DNA of 64,000 nucleotides, taken from positions 124,001-188,000 of the forward strand of contig JANBPU010000007.1 of NCBI GenBank assembly GCA_027575805.1, written 5' to 3'. The position numbers and the translations under genes were made by a program. This document shows positions 20,440 to 30,772 of this stretch, piece by piece. This stretch comes from Mycoemilia scoparia (Eukaryota; Kickxellomycota; Kickxellomycetes; Kickxellales; Kickxellaceae). The first letter of the stretch is position 1, and every line of letters begins with the position of its first letter. A model generated the notes under the pieces. It had not been told where the DNA came from and searched no databases. It saw only the letters and a list, made by a program, of their open reading frames with translations.

Positions 20440-22461
20440 ATGGGTGAGAGTACAGTAGCTCAAGTTCAAAGACCGGAAGCTGCGATAAAAGGAACACAGG
20501 CGGCTGAGCTATCCAAGCAGACCAACCAAAATGGCACACCAAACAGCAAAAAGGATAAATCCAAAAAGAAACAGCGGCGAAAAAAGAAGGCACAAAGGAT
20601 AGATCTGAGCACTAATGGAGACTTCAACAAGCCAAAAGACGAAGACCTTGATGTAATCATTGAATATGTTCCTGAGACGTTGCTTCTCGATGATGAAAAT
20701 TTAGAGCAGTTTTCAAAAGTGTTTGAACACTTTAATGCTGTTGGAGTTGATGAAGAGGTAGAGTATTATTGGAGGACTATTAACACAGTAATGATATAGA
20801 TATTGAGTGATTCATTACTAATTAACTTTTATTTCATACCTTTTAGGATAATAATAACGATGATGACCAAATGGCTCAATCGGAAAATGAGGCACAAGAT
20901 AGTGATAAAAGTGATAATGATAGCGATGAAGGCTCAGAAGATGGCGACAATAATGAAATGACATCAAAAAAGAAGCTAAAGATGCTCAGCAGAATGTCTG
21001 TTGCTGAACTCAAGCAGAGTGCCAAGAAGCCGGAAGTTGTTGAATGGGTTGATGTTACAGCCCAAGATCCCAAGTTGCTTGTAACTCTGAAATCTATCCG
21101 CAACAGTGTTCCTGTTCCTCAACACTGGAGTCAGAAACGAAAGTACTTGCAAAATAAGCGTGGTATAGAAAAGCCACCCTTCAAATTGCCTGGTATGTAG
21201 ACAACTACATTTTGTATATATGTATATATTGAGGTTATATATACTTTAGATGCTAACATTATATACACATTTTCCATGTACACTTTCTATAGATTTTATC
21301 AGAGATACAGGCATCATGGAAATGAGAGAAGCAGTCAAAGAAAAAGAGGATGCACAAACAGCCAAGGCCAGAATGCGCGAACGCGTCCAGCCAAAAATGA
21401 ATAAGCTGACCATTGACTATGAAAGGCTGCATGCTGCCTTTTTCAGATTCCAGAAACCTCCAGCAAACCTTTCTAAGCACGGCGAGATATACTATGAAGG
21501 GAAGGAGCTCGAGACCGATATTAAACATGCCCAGCCGGGTACAATCTCAGAAGAATTGAGAGAGGCATTAAACATGCCACCACTAGCACCACCACCATGG
21601 CTTACAGGTATGCAGCGGCATGGCATCCCACCATCATACCCTCACCTAATAATACCTGGCCTTAATGCCCCAATTCCACCCGGAGCGCAGTGGGGATTCC
21701 ATCCTGGTGGCTGGGGTCGTCCGCCACTCAATGAGCATGGTCAGTCATTGTATGGTGATGTATTTGGTGTGACTGGGCAACAACAGGAAGCATTGAATGT
21801 CCATCTCAAAAATCAGGAGGTCTTTAACTCGAAGCCTTGGGGTGAACTCGAGAGTGATGAGGAAGAATCTGAATCTGAATCTGAGGAAGAAAGCGACGCA
21901 GATGCAGGAGCCGAATCAGGTGCAGAAGATATGGAAGAGGATGGGCAAGATCAAGACCAGAATGAAGATAATTTGCCAGATGGGCTTGAAACCCCGAGCG
22001 GCTCACAAAGTCTTCCGCCAGGACTTAAGACCCCCGCATCCATCCAACTTCGTAAGAACGTTGTTGAAGAAAAGAAACAACTATATCATGTCCTGCCCCA
22101 AGTGGAAGCACGAAACCAGGGATTCATGGGTTCCCAGCATGTATACGATCTATCTGGCGCTCAACTGGGAAAGGAACCCTCAACAAGTTCAAAATCCAAG
22201 GGAGATGGGGTCACTTTATCTGTCGACCCATCAGAACTTGATAGCCTGGATAGTGAAGCAATCAAAGCTAAATATAAAGAGCAGTTGGATACACAGAACA
22301 AGAACCCCAGTGGTGGTGCTGTTTATTCCGAAGATATGTCAGATATGGTGGCTGAACATGCAGAAAAACAAGAAAGAAAACGAAAGCAGCAGCAAAGCCA
22401 ACAGTCAACCGGTGGATCTTCTGGTAAAGCTAAAAAGTCCCGTGGAGATTTCAAATTTTAG
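20440..22461 (+). CDS. SF3B2: Splicing factor 3B subunit 2 (SF3b145/Cus1)
   Basis: SF3b subunit of the U2 snRNP, contacting SF3b49 and the branch-site region. Three exons: 20440..20757, 20847..21192, 21293..22461; 610 residues, shorter than human (895) and longer than yeast Cus1 (436). The N-terminus is a lysine-rich KKDKSKKKQRRKKKAQR stretch. The conserved core begins KKLKMLSRMSVAELKQSAKK and PEVVEWVDVTAQDPKLLVTL, then PVPQHWSQKRKYLQNKRGIE KPPFKLP, FIRDTGIMEMREAVKEKE and the PSP domain PPPWLTGMQRHGIPPSYPHL, IPGLNAPIPPGAQWGFHPGG. An acidic run follows WGELESDEEESESESEEES. The tail SDMVAEHAEKQERKRKQQ and final GDFKF are family hallmarks. Confidence 0.95.
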
Positions 22462-23003
22462 CTTTATTTTCTTTTATTTTAAATACAGATAAGCTCTCTT
22501 TAATTTGATTGCAAAGCTTGTAGGTTAAGTTTCAGTCAGAAAGAAATATAGAAACACCCTTTATTATCAAAATCAGAATATCTAATAAGCAATGGAAAAC
22601 TATCACTGAGTATTGTGCTTCATCCTGGTCACAAATAACGGAAAAATAAGGTAATACAATGAGACATACATTGTTGCTCTTTACAACAATAGTTAGTACC
22701 AGCTTGAGCTTGAATCAAATCGAAGAATTTAAAGCATAATACATAACCCTTAACACTGTGGCACTCTATTTCCAACAACAGTTTTGAAATAGCTTTTCAG
22801 TGATTGCAAAATATGCATCAGAACTATAATTTGATGTACTCTCATTGTTAGAAACGATGTCCTAAAACAGGGAAAATTTTGGGTTAATCAATTACCATAA
22901 ACCCATAATAACATATACTTTGCTTTTGACTTGGTAATCAAATAAATAAAAACAAAAACAAACATAAATAAACAAAGGAAACCTCAGAAAATTATCTAGA
23001 ACC
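22462..23003. other. Intergenic, no gene recognised
   Basis: Trailer of SF3B2 and promoter of SNF5. Short A/T-rich direct repeats (aaataaa type) at about 22940..22980, just before the SNF5 start. No gene seen. Confidence 0.6.
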
Positions 23004-24659
23004 ATGAATATACAACCGCGTCCGATAGCAGCATCCGGTTACCCGGCTGGAATGTACCAACAACGGCCTATGATGCACCCACCACAGCCAGCACTAGGCC
23101 CACCTATCAGGAAGCCCAACACTGCATCATCATATGACTATAGGTTGAGAGAGGGTAAGACAGCATTGCTGACCAAATCGATATTGGGCACAGAAGGCCA
23201 TTCGAGAAGCAGTGGGCGTGAACTAAGGCCTACTAGGTCCAGTTATCGGATGCGAGAAATAAGCACAGATAGCGAGGACGATGACCAGGATGAGGATGGC
23301 GACTCTGATGATACAGCTGGAGATAATTACAAGAACCAACCACCACCAGCCCTTTTGAAAAGAATTAGAAAGAACACTATTAACCTATACCCAAATGCTT
23401 TGGCCAGAAATGAGAGCGACTTGCCTGAAATCCTTGTTCCCATTAAGCTAGATCTAGAAATAGAAGGGTTCCGGCTTCATGACGCGTTTGTGTGGAATTT
23501 GAACGAAACAAAAATAACACCCGAAGATTTTGCTGAAGTATTTTGCGTAGACCTCGCACTAGCTCATGGTTCAACGACGTATGTTAGAGACTATATAGCA
23601 CAGATTATCAGAGCACAGCTGAATGAGCATATAGAGCTGATCAAATTGCTAAAGGTTCAGAGTGAAAAGCTAAACAAACTTCAACATGATGGGTCTTCAG
23701 ATTTAAGCAAAGCATTGGATATTGGGGATAACGAACTCCGGGTCATCATCCCTATTGAGATCCAGGTTGGCTCCCTCTTCCTGAGAGATCGAGTTGAGTG
23801 GGATTTGGGCATATTTCCCATTGAACCGTGCTTTAACTCAAACAGTAGCCCCAGCCAAAAATCAGTGGACTCAGGAACGCCAGAGAGCTTTGCAAAAATT
23901 CTATGCCAGGACCTTGGAATTGGTGGCGAAGTAGAACCACTTATCGCACACTCTATTCGTGAACAGGCTTACCGACTGCAGAGAGAACGTCTGGAAGCAA
24001 TATTTGAATATGCAGGATCGAATACCACTCAAGATTCTAGCGAAAATTCTATGGGTTTGGCAGCCATTACACCACCATGGCTCCAGCAGCAGGCAATGGA
24101 AACGGCTATCAGATCTCTGGATGAAGCAGAGCTTTGGGGACCATCTATTGAGATACTTTCTCATGAAGATCTTGAAAAATTGTATATAACACAGGAGCGT
24201 GCCCTGCGCCGACTTCGTCGATCAGAGCGGTCACAGATGAAAGCCATAAGCTTCCTGCCACCAGAGCACAATGTAGAGTATAGGCCTCCTGGAAGTGTTG
24301 GTTTTGACAGCAGGCAGCCTCAGCAGGATCCATCAGCAATGCTAGGGCAGATGGCATCGATATACCAAACACAACACGTTAACAACCCAAGTCGTCTCAC
24401 AAGCGCTCGTGGGATAATTGGTGGCGCAACTAGAGAGCAGTCGGCCCCAGCAACTCGGCAATTTAACGCACGAGTAACAAATGAGGACACAAAGGACTGG
24501 ACATGTAATCACTGTGGCATCGATATTCTTCGGACGCCGATCCAGCGTGCTGGTCCTGATGGACCAAAAACTCTCTGCAACGCCTGCGGATTGGCATGGC
24601 AGGTTCGTGATCAAAAAGCACTGCCTGAGCACCGGCGCGATATGTTCCGCAGCAAGTGA
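23004..24659 (+). CDS. SNF5: SWI/SNF subunit Snf5/SMARCB1 with C-terminal GATA zinc finger
   Basis: Core subunit of a SWI/SNF or RSC-type remodeler; it grips the nucleosome acidic patch. Intronless, 551 residues. Residues 1-115 are Pro/Gln-rich, then an acidic block ([17 protein letters not shown]). Two SNF5 repeats follow: first about 141-205 ([39 protein letters not shown]), second about 245-335 ([51 protein letters not shown]). A helical region with [20 protein letters not shown] comes next. Near 500-530 sits a GATA-type finger, CNHC then [18 protein letters not shown], with C-X2-C-X20-C-X2-C spacing. Several fungal Snf5 homologues carry such a finger, whereas animal SMARCB1 does not. No frameshift or loss is seen. 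Confidence 0.92.
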   Translation: MNIQPRPIAASGYPAGMYQQRPMMHPPQPALGPPIRKPNTASSYDYRLREGKTALLTKSILGTEGHSRSSGRELRPTRSSYRMREISTDSEDDDQDEDGDSDDTAGDNYKNQPPPALLKRIRKNTINLYPNALARNESDLPEILVPIKLDLEIEGFRLHDAFVWNLNETKITPEDFAEVFCVDLALAHGSTTYVRDYIAQIIRAQLNEHIELIKLLKVQSEKLNKLQHDGSSDLSKALDIGDNELRVIIPIEIQVGSLFLRDRVEWDLGIFPIEPCFNSNSSPSQKSVDSGTPESFAKILCQDLGIGGEVEPLIAHSIREQAYRLQRERLEAIFEYAGSNTTQDSSENSMGLAAITPPWLQQQAMETAIRSLDEAELWGPSIEILSHEDLEKLYITQERALRRLRRSERSQMKAISFLPPEHNVEYRPPGSVGFDSRQPQQDPSAMLGQMASIYQTQHVNNPSRLTSARGIIGGATREQSAPATRQFNARVTNEDTKDWTCNHCGIDILRTPIQRAGPDGPKTLCNACGLAWQVRDQKALPEHRRDMFRSK

Positions 24660-25735
24660 TACCCCATTGGCACAATTGGACCGAGTCTTTCCCTCAGCAT
24701 TACATATACATACATATTCCAGCTTCCTTCAATACATTAACTGTTATGCACTATTGTCAAATAAACCGAATATTACACAATAGCCTACATTCCCATTTGT
24801 GTGGCCATTTAGGAATCAAAATGATTAGAGAGATGTTAGTTTTATGCCATGTTTACTCAAAGTTGGGACTAGCGTTTGCAGCGTAAAAAGCCATACAGAG
24901 CAGCTTTTGCTTTTAAAAACGACGTTCTATGGGACTCGGCTTAGAAGGGCGATCGACGAAACATGGATGCTTAGCCCTTGAGGACTGGTCCAGCCTAAAC
25001 CCCCAAAGTGGGGGTGTTTAGTTACGATCCTCTAAGGCCATTCACGAGCAATCAAGAAGTCTAGAAATATAGTGATTGGTCATGGAATCAGGCTAACAGA
25101 AGCACAATGGAGCTAATGGCGATAAAGTACCGATAACGTCCAGCTCCAAACAATGGCAGTGGCAGCTTCGTCCACATCCTCTCCATTCGCATAAAGCTGG
25201 TTTACATGCTCTGGTCCATCCATAATACCGTGCCATCCATGCAAAAAGTCTGCAAGGCCACAAACACGAGTCAGGAAAACCATTCATCAGGACTCGCGCA
25301 AACTTCCTTCCCCCATCAGCACCAACTACTACCATTAAAATGCCGAGCTCTCCTGCTTTACATATCGATCAAAGTAGTCTTTTGTCATTATCATAATCTA
25401 TCATCGTCAGAGATTCATACCATTGCAACTAGAATATTACAACGGTTACATATGCTCGTGTATGATAAATATATGTAACAGCGCGAAGTATATATTAGGT
25501 ACCTGAGTTCCCCAAGAAAGAGGCAGATCATCAACTCCAACTTACCTTTCCTTTAATTTTTTGGCAGTAAACTTCTTGGAAATATATCGACATTTCTGTT
25601 GCTTTATATTCCTTTGTTTCGACTCCAGCCTTTTGTCTTTAGGTCTTGACTATTAGAGACATTAAAAACCCTTTATATAATTATACCCGCATTTATAGGT
25701 CTCTTTCTTCCTCCCCACCACGTATAATATACAAA
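24660..25735. other. Intergenic region with inverted repeat, upstream of acetate carrier
   Basis: About 1.1 kb. It includes the SNF5 trailer and a long upstream region for the acetate carrier. A near-palindrome of C and G runs lies at 24996..25020. Other open frames (for example minus 25093..25335) have no support. Confidence 0.55.
24996..25020. promoter_or_regulatory. C/G-run inverted repeat upstream of acetate carrier
   Basis: TAAACCCCCA, a 3 bp spacer, then TGGGGGTGTTTA. GTGGGG fits the CreA/Mig1 site consensus SYGGRG, and a 715 bp distance to the acetate carrier start is acceptable for a fungal promoter. Function is inference; it could also be a terminator-like hairpin or chance. Confidence 0.3.
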
Positions 25736-26647
25736 ATGAGCCGCAATCAGTCGTTCTCACGCCCTAGCTCACAGCACTTGCAACAAATGACATCGCGCCA
25801 CGAGGCCAGCCCTCCCATGTCGACGCTATCTGGCAGCCACGAGCATTACGCAGGTGGGAATTCTGGGTACCCGGCCTACGCCCAGGGAGATGTAAAAGTA
25901 ATGCCCCCACACAACCAGAGCATCCACGAAGACATCGGAGATGGAAACATACACCACCACCACCACCATTACTACCACCCGGTTCCGCAGGCAACCAGGC
26001 AGCTCGGCAGCGGCGCCCCCATGGCTCTCGTAACCTTCGCAATAACGACAATGCAAACCAACATGTACAAAGCAGCCATTGGGCAGCCATACGAAGCTGG
26101 AACCGCATCTGTAGCCGCCTCGTCATTCTTTGTTGGTGGCTTCTGTCAGATCATAGGTGGTGTGTGGCAATTGGCCAACGGAAACTCATTCGAAGGCGCA
26201 GCATTTGTATCATTCGGTGGATTTTGGATGGCCAAGGCAGCGACCATGATTCCATGGTTTGGTGTGAGCGCGGCTCTCGCACAGATGTCAGAATACGACA
26301 GAGCACACCATATGGGCATTTATATGGTTCCATGGTCGATATGGGTGTTCATCTTGCTCTTGGGCCAATTCAAATCAACCGCCATCAACATCGTCATGTT
26401 TATTCTTCTTAACCTCAATGTCCATTTTGATACTGCTGCCAATTTCACAAACTCGGTATGGTGCCACAAACTCTCAGGCTGGTTTGGCTTCTTCTTGGCT
26501 ATGCTGGCATTCTATAACGCTGCGGTAATTCTGATCGATAGACACAACTTCTTCCTTGATCTACCTGTTGGTGCCTGGTACAAAGAAAAGGTCAGGGAAT
26601 CTACCCCATCAGATGCGGAGGATGGCCATGAACATGAGAAATTGTAA
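25736..26647 (+). CDS. GPR1/FUN34/YaaH family acetate (ammonium) transporter
   Basis: Plasma-membrane acetate/succinate permease or its regulator (Ady2/Ato family). I use the ATG at 25736 (MSRNQSFSRPSS), 303 residues, preceded by ACAAA; an upstream alternative start at 25646 is not needed. Residues 1-85 are cytosolic and hydrophilic and contain a run of six histidines (NIHHHHHHYYHP). The conserved core begins GSGAPMALVTFAITTMQTNM, corresponding to the family NP(A)PLGL signature region, followed by six spans: TASVAASSFFVGGFCQIIGG, ANGNSFEGAAFVSFGGFWMA, MGIYMVPWSIWVFILLLGQF, FKSTAINIVMFILLNLNVHF, LSGWFGFFLAMLAFYNAAVI. The tail is acidic. The second-span NSFEGAAFVSFGGFW is diagnostic. Third positions are G/C rich, suggesting high or inducible expression. 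Confidence 0.92.
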   Translation: MSRNQSFSRPSSQHLQQMTSRHEASPPMSTLSGSHEHYAGGNSGYPAYAQGDVKVMPPHNQSIHEDIGDGNIHHHHHHYYHPVPQATRQLGSGAPMALVTFAITTMQTNMYKAAIGQPYEAGTASVAASSFFVGGFCQIIGGVWQLANGNSFEGAAFVSFGGFWMAKAATMIPWFGVSAALAQMSEYDRAHHMGIYMVPWSIWVFILLLGQFKSTAINIVMFILLNLNVHFDTAANFTNSVWCHKLSGWFGFFLAMLAFYNAAVILIDRHNFFLDLPVGAWYKEKVRESTPSDAEDGHEHEKL

Positions 26648-27009
26648 CCCGAACTCCAAAACACTTACTTGGTCGTGGTGGCTTACCTTTTTGACAAGCC
26701 ACTAATGATGTGATAAATAACCATTTTAAAACATTTAATTTGCTACTTTTTCTATACTTCTTTCTTTCTTTCTTCTTTTGTCCATTACTTCTAATTCCCG
26801 TTTATAATAGAAAAATTGTTCTTGTGAAACCAATAAATCACATTAGTTCTGTACATGAATCAAGACAATTGCTATGAAATGACTTTAAACAATAATACAC
26901 ACAAAAGGAAGTGATATAATGTCGAAGCAGAAATTTATCAAAGCTCAGGAACTCAACATTCATTGGTGATCATGTTTATCTCCTTTGAGGAAAGGGTGGG
27001 GAAATAGTA

Positions 27010-27040
<31 letters not shown>

Positions 27041-27252
27041 GAGAAGAGGTGAGGAGATCTAAATAGACATGGGTGTGAAGAAGAAGAAGAGAGACATTGA
27101 TAGATATGAAATAGTAGTATAATTATTGATAAAGCATATACAGGATAGATTTATGTATAAAATGGGGATGTGTATCTGTGTGCATATATATTGGTGTTGT
27201 ATTTTTGTATGCAGTTTCGGCTTTCCGAGAGAGATGTAGAAGAGAAGAGAAT
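26648..27252. other. Convergent trailers with TA microsatellite
   Basis: AT-rich region between the acetate carrier (plus) and the small GATA gene (minus), with a TA run at about 27008..27040. No gene seen. Confidence 0.6.
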
Positions 27253-29516
27253 TCAATAGTGAGAATAGTAGGCTTCATAAGAGCTGTTTCCGCCACCATG
27301 ATCATCATCGCTGTCCGCCTGAGCTGCCTTTTCGGCTTCTTTCTCTTGCATTTCCATCTCATGTCTTTTCTTTTGTTGCGATTTATAGTGTCCTAATTTA
27401 ATAGTAAATATAAATAAATTCACTTTAGATTAGAATCAGCGATTCTGCTCACAACAAGGTATTATTATGGATATGTGTCTGTGGCTTCTTTAAAAAGAAA
27501 GCCAATCACAAACACTGACAATGCAATATTAGAGACATTATAAAACAGTATTGACAACACTTACTTAGGCCACAGGCGTTGCACAAAGTACGTTGCCCTG
27601 ATGATATATATAATATAAAATCACAAATTGTTTGTTAGTCTAATTGGTTGGATTCTGTGGATTCAGAGATGTTCGCTCCCCTACATTTACTACAAGATCA
27701 GCTGATTATCTTACCGTCAGGACCAGATCTCCAAACGGACGACATTGTGGTGTAGCACTCATGGCATAGCCCTGTGCTGGCAGTTTTCCCAGTTCCAAGA
27801 GTAGCCTAATAGCAGTGTGTAAAATGCATATATGTATATATATGTACGTTAGTAGACAATCGCGGTATCAAACTTCAAAACATAAACTTGCGCCCAAAAT
27901 TTAACATTGGTGGCTGATGATGACAAGGTATGCGGCAAATAGCTGAAAATTTACATTCGCCCACGTAGGACACATGTGGCTTCATGTGCTTTGGTGTGGG
28001 CGGGTGCTAGTAAATCACAACATTGCTTTGGGAAATATAACAGATTGCGAGAATCAAGAGAAGCTTCCATCGCATGTATATGAAAACCCCGTAGAGATGG
28101 AGATGAAAATAGCTCTTAGAGTTGAGAGATATTTGCACATAGATACAGCCGTGTGCTACATATACGCACATTCGCTCATTTCCTTCTAGAAGAAATATTA
28201 CAAAAGGCATTGCTACATATACTTACTGGGTCGGCCTTTGACTGATCGAATGTATGTTTTATGGAAATGGCTGCTGAAATCATTTGGTCAAAAGAGGCTG
28301 GATCATCGATGTCGCTATTTTGAACTCCCTGTATGACCTTATTGGCTCCGGTATGCATCTACAAAATTATTGTTGACAATTTGTGGCTTTACTTTCTATA
28401 TTTCTGGTTGAAGTTTGGTCAATAATCATGGCTTTGGCCAGTATATGGTGCGCCTCAGCAGACCACATGGTGTTTTGTTTCTAACTAGCCTCGTCGCCCA
28501 CATGCCATTTACCTTCTGGCACTCATTCCTCACATATTGGCTGAGGACATTTCGGTGACAATACAAGGTAAACACACACAGAAAACATGTGGCTTTTCAA
28601 AACAAGCATCAAGCCTTAAGTCCAGAACTATTTGTGACTTACCATTATATAATGATTTTCGTTGAGACGCATTGGTAGGTCGTTATCCCTCCGACGACCC
28701 CTCCGACGAGACGTTGGTCGACTAGTAGATGCCCACCCGGATTCGTAGCTCGTTCCAGCGTGACTTGAAGACCCGCCAGAATGGTCTTGATGATATGGCT
28801 GGCCGTACCCGGAGGAATTCCCTATCAACATAAGCAAACACACAAGGGCGGTTGTTTATATGTGACCAAGTTAACCAGGAAAATACAAAAAGAGAAACTT
28901 GGCCAAATTCCCGAGTTTGTGTAAACAGATCATGGCTGATAATGTTGGCCAATAAGCGTAATATTGCCACCATTGCCACAGTCGCTACTATTACTACGGC
29001 CACCACTACCACTGCTACTGCTGCTGCTGCCGCCGCCGCCGCCGCCGCCGCTTTTAGCGCTACAGCTCCAATATTATTGAACTTTTGCAAGTACCCAAAA
29101 TCAAAAACGAGTGGGTATATTTGAGAACATCTGAAAAATCCACTGACATCAGCTCTAGACTATTGAATATGATTTTGTGTATGTGTGTAAATAAAGTGGC
29201 ATAAACTTACATCTTCCCAAGATTGTCACTGGCCAGATCAAGGCTGAAAAGCTATTTTACTGTGGCTGCTGCGACATATCTGGTTTAGATCGAATATACT
29301 AGAACTCTCTGTTGGCTTGGCAGTGGTAATAGCAGCGCTTTGCTAATCAGCCATGACTCGCAGTTTCCTCAAAGAGGAGGGGGTCCAGTGTAATTGAAAA
29401 TGCCATGGAGCATGTGAAATTACTAAGAACCTAGTTATGGTTACAACTCCTGGCTTACCTTCGTCATTTTGATAGTGACCATAGTCATAGTTATGGTATG
29501 GGTTGCGACCATCCAT
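27253..29516 (-). CDS. Small GATA-type zinc finger protein
   Basis: Predicted 210 residues from six exons: 29459..29516, 28643..28821, 28227..28358, 27715..27805, 27565..27597, 27253..27392. All joins are GT-AG and frame-consistent. The finger is split over exons 4 and 5: CHECYTTMSSVWRSGPDGQR then [20 protein letters not shown], spacing C-X2-C-X18-C-X2-C, the fungal form seen in White Collar-2-like proteins. No PAS domain is present. The N-terminus is Tyr/His/Asn rich (MDGRNPYHNYDYGHYQNDEG), followed by RPTSRRRGRRRDNDLPMRLN and a helical segment DPASFDQMISAAISIKHTFD. The tail is charged and ends AYYSHY. The first intron would be about 637 bp and contains a GCC-repeat, so a missed exon is possible there. 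Target genes are unknown. Confidence 0.72.
29017..29051 (+). repeat. GCT/GCC trinucleotide run in intron 1 of the small GATA gene
   Basis: Runs of GCT then GCC on the plus strand (CAG/GGC on the minus strand). It produces long polyalanine frames on the minus strand that I regard as chance. A Gly/Ser frame also exists but does not join in phase with exon 1. Confidence 0.7.
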
Positions 29517-30262
29517 GGTAAGGAGATGGGATTTTCGTGTATATTGAGTCGTCGCCGTGATTATATCAATCTCGCTCACCAAATTGAAAGACTGGGCACT
29601 CTAAAAACAATTCGCCGACAACAGTGTGTTTTTTTTTGGAATCGGATTGTATGCTAGAGTATTTGTGGGGTCTTTGCTTGATCGAAATGGACCAATGCGA
29701 AAGCAAAGTGTCGAAAACGAATACAATACAGCAAATGCCCTAAACTAAATCTACTGTCTATGGGATGTTATGTAATAGGGGAAGTTTACAAGCAGTTAAT
29801 AGAGCAATAAGAGAAATGTGGTATGTGAGTGGATAGAGCAGCCGTATCAATAGTTGATAGTCAAAAGCAGTAAGCAAGAATGGAGTATGTAAATGAGTAT
29901 GGCGGAGGCATATATGTGAGCAGGTTGGGGATATGTAGATGTTGCAATATCTGTGTATCCTGTGAGAATACGCACATGCAAAAGCCAGATAGTTGAAGGT
30001 TAAGTTACCAAGGACAATCGCATAAGCTTGAAAAAATAGAAAGCCCTTTTGGCGTATGACGATCAATGCCGTAAGGCCAAGATCCATGACACCACCAACA
30101 CTGCCGGTATTCAATGGCCAAAAAGAAAGCTCAACAGCCGCAGAAGCACCAAATTCTGGAAAGCCAAAGCCCGAGTCGAAGACTGTGGCATGCTGGAAAG
30201 CCAGGCCAATTACAAAAGGGTGCGTACAAGTCATGAATGAAGATATTTAATGGCTTGCTTAC
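29517..30262. other. Weakly coding region; possible 3' part of the secreted-protein gene
   Basis: A 158-codon minus-strand frame (29758..30234) partly hydrophobic and two about 63-codon plus-strand frames overlap here. None has recognisable homology. If the upstream signal-peptide exons are real, the minus frame may hold their continuation, for instance from an acceptor near 30191. Confidence 0.35.
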
Positions 30263-30772
30263 CTTGGTAGCTCTACAGGCGGCAGGGGTCGTATGGAATT
30301 CTCGGTATAAAGATATATTTAATACCCAAAGAAATGTCAAAAGTTAAAGAGCCAAGCAAACAGGCTATACGTAGCGTGTGGAGACAGGAAAAGGGATGAT
30401 GAGGGATGAGATCGGAAGCAACGAAAGGAAAAGAGACGTATATATATATATATAATATTATTATAATGGTGTGGTTGAAAAGAAATAAAGATAAAGACAA
30501 ATTAGAGGCAGGAAGTCATATATATTTCAAGCTCCGCGTAGTCCAGTTGAAAAGACAGAAGAGAGACCCAGTTAATGTGAAAGATACGGAGGTAGAGGAA
30601 ATGCGAGAATAGCAGTCGTACCAGAAAAGAAGGTGGGTATGAACTGCCTACCAGACCTGCATTTGTAAGTAGGAATATGCATGTTGCTAGTTTGAGGGGT
30701 GGGTGCATTACCCTGAGCTGGACTGGGTCGCACACTCAAAGCCATTGCGACAACCAAAGCAATAGTCCACAT
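30263..30772 (-). CDS. Putative secreted protein, 5' exons only
   Basis: Two exons are proposed: 30652..30772 and 30263..30300. The first codes MWTIALVVAMALSVRPSPAQ then GNAPTPQTSNMHIPTYKCRS, which looks like a signal peptide with a cut after Ala-Gln or shortly before, followed by a Thr/Pro-rich mature start with a cysteine. The second adds EFHTTPAACRATK. The join uses donor GTAGGC and acceptor gag and keeps frame. After this the donor GTAAGC at 30257..30262 leads to a third exon I cannot place: one choice gives a short Cys-rich end (CNWPGFPACHSL, CFCGC), another a longer hydrophobic frame. I do not recognise a family. It could be a small secreted cysteine protein or a chance open frame. Confidence 0.3.

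Noticed and set aside
28722..29090. Minus-strand polyalanine/valine frame near the GCC repeat
   Set aside because: A product of the trinucleotide repeat. It would not give a sensible protein and is better read as intron.
29758..30234. Minus 158-codon frame as a complete membrane protein gene
   Set aside because: Its start has no support and its second half is low-quality. At most part of it belongs to the signal-peptide gene upstream.
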